A DNA stretch of 34,458 nt, taken from the IMG/VR virus record IMGVR_UViG_3300044675_005596, positions 1 to 34,458 of that record; one strand, given 5' to 3'. Source of the stretch: a virus. Within the stretch, counting starts at the first letter, position 1. Each line of letters starts with the position of its first letter. Shown in pieces: positions 23,854 through 30,339 of this stretch. A program made the translations under genes and the position numbers. Below the pieces are notes generated by a model, which was not told the origin of the DNA, ran no database searches, and saw only the letters and a program-made list of their open reading frames with translations.

Positions 23854-25173
23854 TTATAGGATTTTTTTCATAATATCTTTAATTCTGTGAACTTCTTCAT
23901 TAACGTTTTCTTTTTGGATGTCCTTAAAGCTCTTTTCGAACGCTTTCTCATCACCCTTAACAAAGTCAATCATTGAATCTAAACCTCCTAAACCAAACAA
24001 CGATAATATCGATTTTTTCTTACCATCTGTTGTGTCGGGTTCAGAACTTGATGCGACATCACTTCCCGAGTCAGAACCAATTTTAAATTTTGCTAATACC
24101 TCCCTCGCTTTACTTTCACCTCTCTCGGTTGGTGTTCCACCTGCATTTCTTGTTACAAAGAATTCTAACGCCTCATCAGCACTCTTAAATTTGTTATTAA
24201 GGGACGAACCTTCTTTTGCTAAGAATTTTAACATAGCATCTGCCGCCCCGTCAGGTTCGTTAAGTGCGTCAGGGTTACTCTCAAACCCATATTTTCTGTA
24301 GTTTGATCTTCCTGTAATTTGATTAAATCCTCTACCTCTATATTTGTATCCGTCACCACGTTGAGTGTTACCTAAACCAGGTCCAGCACCTTCGGGTCCG
24401 TATACATAATTAAAGAAATCTTCAGGATCTTTTTTTAATCTATCTAATTTTCTATCTGAAAGTCCTTTTGTTGACGAAAATATTTTTCTAATTGTTGAAT
24501 TGTCGGTATTAGTATAAGGGACTTCGTTTTGTGGAATGAACCCACTTTCCTTACCTATCGTTGCCAATATTCCAGCCTGAACCATTGGGTTTGTTATTCC
24601 CATATTTTTCATTTTACCAATAATCATATCTATATTGGATTTTGCTTCACCTTTGTAAAAAGTTTGAGTCAATCCCGCTGCAACGGCAGGTTTAACCACC
24701 GAAGGGATTTCATTTTTAGATGATGATCCACCCACTCTTTTAACTCCAACGTGAATATGATCGTAGTGACCCGCAACTCTCCATCCGAACTGATATCTGT
24801 ACCCACCAACATTAACGTTTAACCATTCACCGCCTTTATAATTACTATTGGATCCTCCATTCCATTTTTCCATTATACAAGCAAGTAATCTATCACCAGA
24901 TTTACCTCTTGCCGGAATATCAATAGCATATGAAGAATCATTACCTTCGAAATGGTCAGATACATTTCCTGATGCCGTCTTAACTCTTGATCTTTTTTGA
25001 GATGATAATGGGTTTGATTTTCCACTACATTCAGATGCTAATTTACCAATACTTAAAGCTTTCGGCATCGATCCATCCCAATCACCACCAATACCACCAG
25101 TGGTGACTTTTCCACTATCAACAGGTCCGACAGGGAATCCCATTGTATTAACTTCGTTAAGAATCTTAGACAT
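23854..25173 (-). CDS. Two-domain endolysin: M15-like peptidase plus GH19-like muramidase
   Basis: A 439-residue peptidoglycan hydrolase. Residues about 60-150 carry SDHFEGNDSSYAIDI and HYDHIHVGV, the His/Asp ligand pattern of M15-type zinc peptidases. Residues about 190-365 carry ATIGKESGF with the likely catalytic Glu, and YRGRGFNQITGRSNYRKYG, the signature of glycoside hydrolase 19 lysozymes. The C-terminus ends VHRIKDIMKKIL, a short basic helix. No signal peptide is visible, so release depends on a holin. The candidate holin is 1.2 kb upstream on the same strand. The late box (25192-25199) is 18 nt before the ATG. A baseplate-associated lysin is the alternative role. Confidence 0.87.
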   Translation of the reverse strand: MSKILNEVNTMGFPVGPVDSGKVTTGGIGGDWDGSMPKALSIGKLASECSGKSNPLSSQKRSRVKTASGNVSDHFEGNDSSYAIDIPARGKSGDRLLACIMEKWNGGSNSNYKGGEWLNVNVGGYRYQFGWRVAGHYDHIHVGVKRVGGSSSKNEIPSVVKPAVAAGLTQTFYKGEAKSNIDMIIGKMKNMGITNPMVQAGILATIGKESGFIPQNEVPYTNTDNSTIRKIFSSTKGLSDRKLDRLKKDPEDFFNYVYGPEGAGPGLGNTQRGDGYKYRGRGFNQITGRSNYRKYGFESNPDALNEPDGAADAMLKFLAKEGSSLNNKFKSADEALEFFVTRNAGGTPTERGESKAREVLAKFKIGSDSGSDVASSSEPDTTDGKKKSILSLFGLGGLDSMIDFVKGDEKAFEKSFKDIQKENVNEEVHRIKDIMKKIL

Positions 25174-25188
25174 TATATAAAAACTTTT

Positions 25189-25671
25189 TTATATAAATAC
25201 CTCACAACTTGAAAACCATTCGGGGGTCTCCCTGTTTTTCCATACTGCAAAGTCTTTTTTTGCTCCACGATAGTAATTACGATATGATTCAATAACATCA
25301 TTACCAATTTTAAATTCGTCTCCCATTGCCAATGGAGGTGAGGTAAAATCAACATCGTGAATGTTTGGTCTGTTAGTTAAACACCATTCGATCACATCTT
25401 GAGATTTGTGACGTTTACCGTATCGGTAAGTGTATTCCTTACACAACTCCAAACCAAGATCACATAAATAAAGATAATTTGATAATGAAGATCTTACCCA
25501 AATTGCGCAGGGGTGATTTTTATGAGATAATTTGTATTGAGCTTCGGATCCTACAACCCAATGAACACCACACAATAACTGAGCGGTTTCAAGAATCATT
25601 TTAACTACGTGCTTATCACAATGATATTGTGCACATTTTTGTGTATCAAAATCTAAAAAGAAAATATTCAT
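25189..25671 (-). CDS. HCDKHVVKM-family phage protein (160 aa), function unknown
   Basis: The protein begins MNIFFLDFDTQKCAQYHCDK, then HVVKMILETAQLLCG, followed by SHKNHPCAIWVRSSLSNYLYLC and a C-terminal ESYRNYY and W-x-NRETPEWF. This combination of conserved His/Cys/Asp residues occurs in a widespread family of phage and bacterial proteins of unsettled function. The conserved residues suggest an enzyme or metal site. It ends 15 nt before the endolysin start and begins 23 nt after the GAF-like gene, so it lies in the lysis-region transcript. No TATTTATA box precedes it. Confidence 0.7.
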   Translation of the reverse strand: MNIFFLDFDTQKCAQYHCDKHVVKMILETAQLLCGVHWVVGSEAQYKLSHKNHPCAIWVRSSLSNYLYLCDLGLELCKEYTYRYGKRHKSQDVIEWCLTNRPNIHDVDFTSPPLAMGDEFKIGNDVIESYRNYYRGAKKDFAVWKNRETPEWFSSCEVFI

Positions 25672-25694
25672 ACCGTAAAGATATGAAAAAATAA

Positions 25695-26306
25695 TTACTG
25701 AGCCAAATATGTCATAAGAACTCCACCTAAAGATGAAGCGTGAACTTGTAGGTGGTTAATTTGTTCCATATTTAACTTGGTCTTTCTCTTTGTGTATTCC
25801 AAAGATAGAACTCCAATAAATTTATCCTCAATTGTTTTAATTGCGAATAAATAAGATGACTTACAACCAGTTTCTTCTGCAATGTATTTTAATCCGAACG
25901 TTGAAATTGACTCATCTTTAAAATCAGATATCTCTATTGCATCATTTTGTAATAATTCATTAATTGATCTTGAAAATAAATTCACGGGGATGTTTTTAAA
26001 GTTAGATTGAACTGAACTTGCGTTTGCACCTACAGTTTCATACATAATTGAAAACTTAGCCATTGATCTACCTGTTGGGTAAAAGTTACCTCCGTTATGG
26101 AATTGAGAGACCCATACTCTATCGGCAGAAAATTCATCCTTAATATGGTCTATTTTTTGATTTACTAGTTCACTAACTCTTAGTGTGTCCATTACCATAT
26201 CTGGTTTCTTCTTCTTTGAATCCATAATATGTTTGATGTATAAAACCGCAATTGGACCTATAACTCCTGTTATAAATGCGACTATAATAGTGGCCAAATT
26301 TTCCAT
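25695..26306 (-). CDS. Membrane-anchored GAF-like protein (203 aa)
   Basis: I chose the ATG at 26304-26306, eight nt after an exact late box (26315-26322), instead of a longer frame. The N-terminal 25 residues (ENLATIIVAFITGVIGPIAVLY) form one transmembrane helix, followed by a basic linker. The rest, about 165 residues, has the alternation and motifs of a GAF-like sensor domain (DRVWVSQFHNGGNFYPTG, IGVLSLEYT). It lies between holin and endolysin genes. A sensor that times lysis or monitors the host membrane is one idea. Only the domain architecture is supported by the sequence. Confidence 0.68.
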   Translation of the reverse strand: MENLATIIVAFITGVIGPIAVLYIKHIMDSKKKKPDMVMDTLRVSELVNQKIDHIKDEFSADRVWVSQFHNGGNFYPTGRSMAKFSIMYETVGANASSVQSNFKNIPVNLFSRSINELLQNDAIEISDFKDESISTFGLKYIAEETGCKSSYLFAIKTIEDKFIGVLSLEYTKRKTKLNMEQINHLQVHASSLGGVLMTYLAQ

Positions 26307-26333
26307 AGTTATAATATAAATATTAAAACCAAT

Positions 26334-26362
26334 AAAAAAACCCACCGAAGCGGGTTTTTTCT
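26334..26362 (-). terminator. Terminator after the holin gene
   Basis: Minus-strand CCCGC-TTCG-GTGGG followed by seven T. Confidence 0.85.
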
Positions 26363-26377
26363 TATTTTTTATTCTGT

Positions 26378-26551
26378 TTATGCCTTGTTTTTACCAACAA
26401 TAGACCAGATCGCACCTACCAATGTAGTTGCCCCACCAAGCACTTCCTCAATCATTGAGTCATCCATTAATCCTTTCATTACAAGGATACCCCCAATAAA
26501 TGTAATTGAGTGTCTTACAATTCCCAACAATTGCTCTTTTGTTAATTTCAT
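26378..26551 (-). CDS. Candidate holin (57 aa)
   Basis: Below usual ORF-length cut-offs but well supported. MKLTKEQLLGIVRHSITFIG begins the first hydrophobic helix (GGILVMKGLMD), a short acidic loop follows, then a second helix (LGGATTLVGAIWSIVG) and a Lys-rich end. This two-helix pattern matches small phage holins of the Pam3 gp28/r1t-like kind. It has an exact late box (26578-26585), 26 nt upstream, and its own terminator. The endolysin is on the same strand nearby. Confidence 0.72.
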   Translation of the reverse strand: MKLTKEQLLGIVRHSITFIGGILVMKGLMDDSMIEEVLGGATTLVGAIWSIVGKNKA

Positions 26552-26593
26552 AGTAAACTATTTTAGGTTTATTTTACTATAAATATCACAAAC

Positions 26594-26683
26594 TTAACGA
26601 TCCTTATAGGTAACCCAAGAATAAATGAATATTCCCAAGATAATACAAGGGACTATTAATGATAATAAAATTTCAGTTGACAT
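26594..26683 (-). CDS. Single-span membrane peptide (29 aa)
   Basis: From the ATG at 26681-26683: MSTEILLSLIVPCIILGIFI, then YSWVTYKDR. One transmembrane helix with a charged C-terminus. Close spacing with the holin and the 65-aa membrane protein suggests a lysis or membrane role. Confidence 0.5.
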   Translation of the reverse strand: MSTEILLSLIVPCIILGIFIYSWVTYKDR

Positions 26684-26758
26684 AGTTATTTTTTTTTATA
26701 TAAACGTAAAAATAATACCACTGGTGTGGTATGATTGTACTTTTTTTGTAATGACATA

Positions 26759-26956
26759 TTAAACATTAATGTCTTCATTCCATAGTGTTTTGTGCCATTT
26801 TTTAATTGCGGGAAAAAGAATAATAAATCCTGATGTCCCAACAATAATACTAGTAACACTAATTTCGTTAGACAAATAAAAGTGAGTTAAAAACGCTCCC
26901 AACATTACAATTACCACAGAGACAAGAGCCTTAAGTACGGATTTTATTTTTTTCAT
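26759..26956 (-). CDS. Two-span small membrane protein (65 aa)
   Basis: A basic start (MKKIKSVLK), then helix 1 ALVSVVIVMLGAFLTHFYL, a short loop, helix 2 SVTSIIVGTSGFIILFPAI and a Trp/Lys-rich tail. The topology is compatible with a second holin, an antiholin or a spanin-like partner. It is read from the transcript that includes the tRNA-Met upstream, 17 nt away. No family is recognised. Confidence 0.6.
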   Translation of the reverse strand: MKKIKSVLKALVSVVIVMLGAFLTHFYLSNEISVTSIIVGTSGFIILFPAIKKWHKTLWNEDINV

Positions 26957-26972
26957 AAGTTATAATTTAAGT

Positions 26973-27045
26973 GGTCCATCCAGGACTCGAACCTGGGACT
27001 TTCTCGTTATGAGCGAGCTACTCTAACCAACTGAGTTAAAAGACC
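26973..27045 (-). tRNA. tRNA-Met (CAT)
   Basis: T-arm CCAGG-TTCGAGT-CCTGG. Anticodon arm CTCG-CTCATAA-CGAG with anticodon CAT. The D-arm has GTTGGTT. The acceptor GGTC-TTT/ATGGACC has one mismatch. No CCA is encoded. The CAT anticodon could also be an isoleucine tRNA modified to lysidine. Confidence 0.88.
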
Positions 27046-27054
27046 TGAAGATTT

Positions 27055-27285
27055 TTATGCCTTCACTAAATGTTTCTCCATCATCTCCGTTGCTTTAGCT
27101 ACAGCTAAATCTTTGGTTTTGAATCCCTTCTCTTTCAATTTCTTAGCGTGTAAGATATTATACTCAGTCGATACAACTTGAGGTTTTGCACCTCTTTCTT
27201 TACTCGTTTTCATTGAGTCTTTTGCGTAGATATCGTAAAAACCTACTTTACAAATGTAACGTCCTTTGTCTGTTCCTTTACCCAT
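27055..27285 (-). CDS. Small basic protein (76 aa)
   Basis: Not recognised. MGKGTDKGRYICKVGFYDIY is followed by a Lys-rich linker and a helical C-terminus (ILHAKKLKEKGFKTKDLAVA). It may bind nucleic acid because of its charge and its setting among tRNA genes. The leader is a run of A and G with no Shine-Dalgarno. A TATATTTG box lies 34 nt upstream. Confidence 0.62.
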   Translation of the reverse strand: MGKGTDKGRYICKVGFYDIYAKDSMKTSKERGAKPQVVSTEYNILHAKKLKEKGFKTKDLAVAKATEMMEKHLVKA

Positions 27286-27318
27286 TTTTTCTTTTTTTTA
27301 TTTAGTTAAACAATAATA

Positions 27319-27326
27319 CAAATATA
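27319..27326 (-). promoter_or_regulatory. Host-type -7 box (TATATTTG) for the 76-aa gene
   Basis: Matches TAnnTTTG on the minus strand. A TTG lies about 17 bp further upstream, a little closer than optimal. Confidence 0.5.
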
Positions 27327-27364
27327 GTGATTTTATTTTAATACAATGAATAATTTTATCTTTT

Positions 27365-27757
27365 TTAATAAAAAATTTCTTTAGCCACTTCAGACACGAT
27401 AGAATTATCCGCTTTACCTCTGTAAATGGTATTGAATTGTTTCATAACCTTACTTACGTTATCATGCCCATTCTCAACCATCTCTTTGATTACAGAAACA
27501 ATCTCATCTCGAGACATAAGTTGTGGTAAATACGGTTTAATGTATTCTAATTCTTTAATAGATTCTTCCGTGTTTGTTTGTTTCAACGATTTCTCCATTT
27601 TGCGAAGGATTCCCATAACAACCTCATCGGTTACATTACCTGATCTACCTTCTTCATTTTGGATCTCACCTTTAACAACCCCAAGGAAGTTTTTCTTATC
27701 CATTTCTTTGTTTTTGAATGCAACCATAAAGTCATCATTAATTTTTTCTTTTAACAT
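27365..27757 (-). CDS. YqeY/GatB-like domain protein (130 aa)
   Basis: I chose the ATG at 27755-27757, because a longer frame would run into tRNA-Asp. The protein reads MLKEKINDDFMVAFKNKEMD, then LGVVKGEIQNEE and LEYIKPYLPQLMSRDEI, and ends VSEVAKEIFY. This is the YqeY family, related to the tRNA-binding tail domain of the amidotransferase subunit GatB. The family is found beside tRNA-related genes in bacteria. Here it starts 16 nt from tRNA-Asp. A role in tRNA handling is plausible but unproven for the family. Confidence 0.85.
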   Translation of the reverse strand: MLKEKINDDFMVAFKNKEMDKKNFLGVVKGEIQNEEGRSGNVTDEVVMGILRKMEKSLKQTNTEESIKELEYIKPYLPQLMSRDEIVSVIKEMVENGHDNVSKVMKQFNTIYRGKADNSIVSEVAKEIFY

Positions 27758-27772
27758 AATATTGGTAATTTT

Positions 27773-27847
27773 TGGCGGTCCATCCGGGAATCGAACCCGA
27801 AGCATATCCGTGACAGGGATATATGTTAGCCGTTACACCAATGGACC
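27773..27847 (-). tRNA. tRNA-Asp (GTC), copy 1, with encoded CCA
   Basis: Acceptor GGTCCAT/ATGGACC, discriminator G, and CCA encoded at 27773-27775. The anticodon arm is TATCC-CTGTCAC-GGATA. It is the only tRNA in the cluster where I see an encoded CCA. Confidence 0.93.
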
Positions 27848-28072
27848 AAAGTTTCCCCACCTTGAGATTAAGGGTGAGTATTATTTCCCGGTTTCCTATT
27901 TGTAACCCTGCGGATCTTACTCCTTGAAAACGTCAGTTCTTTACGTCGGCAGTGCTGAACCTTGCTACTGTTTTATCCCGAACCGATTGCCTTTGGGAGG
28001 CTTTTTTTAACCCTATCCATTGTTAAATGAGTCTTGGATAAAAGACTGGTGAGTATCTCTTACTCAATATTA
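27848..28072. other. Non-coding spacer with hairpins and a plus-strand terminator
   Basis: No gene recognised. GCCT-TTGGG-AGGC followed by seven T (27988-28008) is a terminator on the plus strand, opposite to all genes around it. TGAGTA-TCTCT-TACTCA (28049-28066) is a perfect hairpin. An antisense RNA could end here. Confidence 0.45.
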
Positions 28073-28196
28073 AAATGTAATATAATGGTTTATAAATTGG
28101 ATGTGAGTACACCTACATCACATTTGATCCTCTCATTAGGAAAAACCGTTCTATTTTCCTCCTTTCTACCAACCAGGCCGTTTTTATATTACATTT
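28073..28196 (-). ncRNA. Structured module closed by a 13-bp perfect stem
   Basis: AAATGTAATATAA (28073-28085) pairs perfectly with 28184-28196, enclosing 98 nt. It lies directly next to a tRNA-like gene (28199). The long closing stem resembles an RNase III processing stem. Confidence 0.5.
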
Positions 28197-28198
28197 AG

Positions 28199-28267
28199 TA
28201 GTTAGGACAGGATTCGAACCTATTCTACGAAGTGTGACCTCCTCAGTGCACCATACACCACCTAACT
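28199..28267 (-). tRNA. tRNA-like gene, 69 nt, anticodon uncertain
   Basis: Acceptor AGTTAGG/CCTAACT and T-arm ATAGG-TTCGAAT-CCTGT are good. The D-arm is short (GTGT-ATGGT-GCAC). The anticodon arm (GAGGAGGTCACACTTCG) pairs badly. T33 alignment would give CAC (Val). It may be a degenerate tRNA. Confidence 0.5.
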
Positions 28268-28388
28268 AAATAAAAGTAAATCTAACCATACCATTTGTGT
28301 ATTCCATTTGTCATTATACACTCGTGTGTTTTATGTATAGTTCTGCTTCAACCCAACTTTGACAACTTCACCAGGTTTTACTTTTTTG

Positions 28389-28515
28389 TAGTCAGGACAG
28401 GATTCGAACCTGCACGATGAGGTGTGTTTTTCTCTCAGGGCTTCTATTGCTTATACACCCGTCTTGATTACCGACACTTGTTACCAACCTACGTATTCCA
28501 ATACGCAACCTGACT
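28389..28515 (-). tRNA. Oversized tRNA-like RNA (127 nt)
   Basis: The ends are perfect: acceptor AGTCAGG/CCTGACT, T-arm GCAGG-TTCGAAT-CCTGT and D-arm GCGT-ATTGGAAT-ACGT. Between D-arm and T-arm there are about 80 nt instead of 22. They contain three related 14-nt units (GGTTGGTAACAAG, TGTCGGTAATCAAG, ACGGGTGTATAAGC) and a GGTGT/ACACC stem. No anticodon arm is convincing. Confidence 0.5.
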
Positions 28516-28520
28516 ATAAA

Positions 28521-28607
28521 AACACAACTCTATCTCCTTTGAGTGTTCAGGGTTGACATTGCCGTTTTTCAGGTATTCTTACATATCCTTACTCCCTTAG
28601 TTGTGTT
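28521..28607 (-). ncRNA. Structured module closed by AACACAACT/AGTTGTGTT
   Basis: A 9-bp perfect stem encloses 69 nt. It sits between a 127-nt tRNA-like RNA and a terminator, in the same minus-strand array. Confidence 0.42.
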
Positions 28608-28656
28608 ATAAAAAAAGATCCTGAATTGTCCCTGCACTAACTCAGGAGGATCTTTT
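28608..28656 (-). terminator. Terminator within the RNA array
   Basis: Minus-strand AAGATCC/GGATCTT stem with an inner CCTGA/TCAGG stem, followed by seven T. It may end the transcript that starts from the promoter at 29766. Confidence 0.7.
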
Positions 28657-28934
28657 AGTTTTCTTATATTTAGTGTCTCTATATCCCTCACCGTTATAAC
28701 TAGAATTCGCTAGCCCGTAGTAACCATCCCCGGTGGGTTTCTACTTTCACACTCCGTCCATACCTACTAACCTAATCGAAGTGAGTCATAGGCTTTCGTA
28801 TATAGCGTTCAGTGCTATCCTCAGAACATCTTCACCCTACCCCCAAAGTTACGTGGCGAGTCTCACTCGGAAGATCTGAGTGTATATTGTGAGATTGTTC
28901 AGTATTCTCACAACTTGTGGATTGTATTACGATC
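28657..28934 (-). ncRNA. Hairpin-rich non-coding stretch
   Basis: No ORF with a plausible start. Hairpins at 28711-28743 (GTAG..CTAC), 28803-28819 (ATAGC/GCTAT), 28867-28885 (CACTC/GAGTG) and 28888-28915 (TTGTGAGA/TCTCACAA). Confidence 0.4.
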
Positions 28935-29076
28935 ACTTAAGACCCCTCACCCCCTTAATCCATAATGGGGAATCCTTACCTAACCCGTGTAGCCTCCCCC
29001 ATAGCCTTGAAGCCTTCAAGTCAGGTTCACACACCATAACAGACGGATATTTCTGTTAATCGTGGGGTCTTAAAGT
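28935..29076 (-). ncRNA. Structured module closed by ACTTAAGACCCC/GGGGTCTTAAAGT
   Basis: An 11-12 bp stem with one bulge encloses about 117 nt. Inner hairpins are AACAGA/TCTGTT and CTTGAAG-GCTTCAAG. Its right arm overlaps the left arm of the next module by 5 nt, so the two folds compete. Confidence 0.48.
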
Positions 29077-29140
29077 AGAGTATGACGTATGCTCGTTTTA
29101 TAGTTGTTTCCATCCGCAAACTCACGGTTCTCTCTACTTT
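29072..29140 (-). ncRNA. Structured module closed by AAAGTAGAG/CTCTACTTT
   Basis: A 9-bp perfect stem around 51 nt. It abuts the 115-nt tRNA-like RNA at 29142. Confidence 0.42.
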
Positions 29141-29141
29141 G

Positions 29142-29256
29142 TAGTCAGGGTAGGATTCGAACCTACAATGAGCAACCTTATAACTCCTCTCGTCCAAATG
29201 GTTATGAACAGTAGTGTTTTTCGGACTCGGCACCATGCCTCATTACACTCCTGACC
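29142..29256 (-). tRNA. Oversized tRNA-like RNA (115 nt)
   Basis: Acceptor GGTCAGG/CCTGACT with one wobble and T-arm GTAGG-TTCGAAT-CCTAC are intact. Inside, AGTGT pairs with ACACT around a GGCA/TGCC hairpin in the D-arm position, and ATAAC pairs with GTTAT further 3'. No ordinary anticodon arm is visible. Confidence 0.48.
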
Positions 29257-29275
29257 CCTTGAGGTTGAGATCCTC

Positions 29276-29340
29276 TGTGTTGTAGAGCTTCCTTTAATAT
29301 CTCTCTTGGGTTTATATTCCTTTCTCAAGGGAACAACACA
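29276..29340 (-). ncRNA. Structured module closed by TGTGTTGT/ACAACACA
   Basis: An 8-bp perfect stem enclosing 49 nt, next to the following module. Confidence 0.38.
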
Positions 29341-29487
29341 ATATTGTTGATAGTGTTGGGATACCCATCTCGTCCCAATCTTAACTGCTTAATTGTAGTT
29401 TTACGATGCATCGGCAGGGGGTGCTGAATTCCTGGTCCACTCTGGATTGTCGACATCCGTTGAATGGGGAAAACCACTATCAATATT
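29340..29487 (-). ncRNA. Structured module closed by AATATT-GATAGTG stem
   Basis: AATATT..GATAGTG (29340-29355, 3-nt bulge) pairs with CACTATCAATATT (29475-29487). It encloses about 120 nt without an ORF. Confidence 0.42.
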
Positions 29488-29494
29488 TTAAAAA

Positions 29495-29719
29495 TGGTAA
29501 GACCTTAAGATTTACTTATTCGTGGGTCACCCCATCTCTACTACCTATACCTCGCCTTTAACATCCGTTCTACCCAAACCATCGTTTCTACACCTGTTAA
29601 CCTCTCGGTTATCTTTGAGTACCTCCTCAACTATTAATCTGATAGGGGCTCCGTCTTGCTCGTCATTTCTGACTCCGCCGTGGGGTTCTGCTGATATAGG
29701 TCTATCTGCTATCTTACCA
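29495..29719 (-). ncRNA. Structured module closed by TGGTAAGA/TCTTACCA (225 nt)
   Basis: An 8-bp perfect stem around 209 nt. It is the first element transcribed after the promoter at 29766 and the GTTCTTTGA leader. Confidence 0.42.
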
Positions 29720-29732
29720 ATTTATTTTTTCT

Positions 29733-29755
29733 AATCTATCAAAGAACGTTTTCTC
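29733..29755 (-). promoter_or_regulatory. GTTCTTTGA leader element (boxA-like)
   Basis: AACGTTCTTTGATAGATTAG on the minus strand. The same element with one change opens the 22.5-23.5 kb unit, and GTTCTTTGACATATTG precedes tRNA-Leu(TAA). It resembles the boxA antitermination site of stable-RNA operons (TGCTCTTTAACA). Confidence 0.5.
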
Positions 29756-29765
29756 TTTTGTCTTA

Positions 29766-29796
29766 CAAAGATATGTGTTTTTTTCATTCTACCAAA
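29766..29796 (-). promoter_or_regulatory. Host-type promoter of the 28.6-29.7 kb RNA array
   Basis: TTTG, 19-bp spacer, TATCTTTG on the minus strand. Confidence 0.8.
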
Positions 29797-29818
29797 TCTT
29801 TTATCAAACTTTTTTTTG

Positions 29819-29939
29819 TAGTCAGGACAGGACTCGAACCTGTAATAGTACCATACTCATTGATTTTACTCAACTTCAGAGATTCGAACTCCATCTCCCC
29901 TTTGATGAGAGGGGCGGTCTACCATTTCACCACCTAACT
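29819..29939 (-). tRNA. tRNA-Leu (CAA) of 121 nt with two T-arms
   Basis: Acceptor AGTTAGG/CCTGACT. D-arm GTG-AAATGGTAGAC-CGC as in tRNA-Leu. Anticodon arm CTCTC-ATCAAAG-GGGAG with anticodon CAA. Then, unexpectedly, a T-arm-like GAG-TTCGAAT-CTC and a GTTGA/TCAAT hairpin. After these come a normal variable arm (AGTA-TGG-TACT) and the true T-arm ACAGG-TTCGAGT-CCTGT. It looks like a fusion of two tRNA bodies. Confidence 0.6.
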
Positions 29940-29946
29940 ATTTATG

Positions 29947-30020
29947 AACTACCCATAGGACTCGAACCTATAACCCTTCGGCGATTGCCGATGTGCAAAC
30001 CAATTTACACCATAAGTAGT
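29947..30020 (-). tRNA. tRNA-like gene, anticodon uncertain
   Basis: Acceptor ACTACTT/GGGTAGT and T-arm ATAGG-TTCGAGT-CCTAT. D-arm GTGT-AAATTGGTTT-GCAC. The anticodon position folds as TCGGC-AATC-GCCGA, a 5-bp stem with only four loop bases. The length is normal (74 nt). Confidence 0.52.
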
Positions 30021-30116
30021 TAATCAAGAAGACAAACAGAAATTAGTGGATCCAAATCTCTTTAAGCTATATGACTCATCTTCTTGTTAGGATCGGTTAA
30101 TTACTCCGGTCTTCGC
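30021..30116. other. Spacer between tRNA-like genes
   Basis: I see no ORF or tRNA. A minor hairpin is present (GATCGG.. near 30091) but nothing convincing. Confidence 0.4.
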
Positions 30117-30208
30117 TGATTAAAATGGATTCGAACCATAATCCTGAGTCCCCTTTCCCAGTCGTTAACTCGTACTCCGTTCCTCTGTGCTCCTTTACAC
30201 CATAATCA
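30117..30208 (-). tRNA. Oversized tRNA-like RNA (about 92 nt)
   Basis: Acceptor TGATTAT/TTTAATCA (weak), T-arm around ATGG-TTCGAAT-CCAT, D-arm GTGT-AAAGGA-GCAC. About 47 nt lie between D- and T-arms instead of 22, with a GAGT/ACTC stem. The anticodon is not identifiable. Confidence 0.42.
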
Positions 30209-30257
30209 ATCGACAGTTTCGAACCTGTCAGTCTCAGGTTAATTACACCTGAGATTT
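30209..30257 (-). tRNA. tRNA fragment or D-armless mini-tRNA
   Basis: A T-arm-like ACAGG-TTCGAAA-CTGT (30213-30229 area) follows a perfect hairpin CTCAGGT-GTAATTA-ACCTGAG. No D-arm or proper acceptor stem is seen. It is best read as a tRNA remnant in the leader of the next gene. Confidence 0.3.
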
Positions 30258-30258
30258 G

Positions 30259-30330
30259 TAGTCGGTACGGGATTCGAACCCGTGTGACAAGGATGAAAAC
30301 CTTGTATCCTGACCCCTAGATGAACCGACC
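30259..30330 (-). tRNA. tRNA-Glu (TTC)
   Basis: Acceptor GGTCGGT/ACCGACT, anticodon arm ACAAGG-TTTTCAT-CCTTGT with TTC, T-arm ACGGG-TTCGAAT-CCCGT. No CCA encoded. Directly downstream of a host-type promoter. Confidence 0.93.
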
Positions 30331-30339
30331 ATTTTTGGG

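Noticed and set aside
29142-29256. Group I intron in the oversized tRNA-like genes
   Set aside because: Inserts of 35-80 nt are far shorter than group I introns and lack recognisable core elements.
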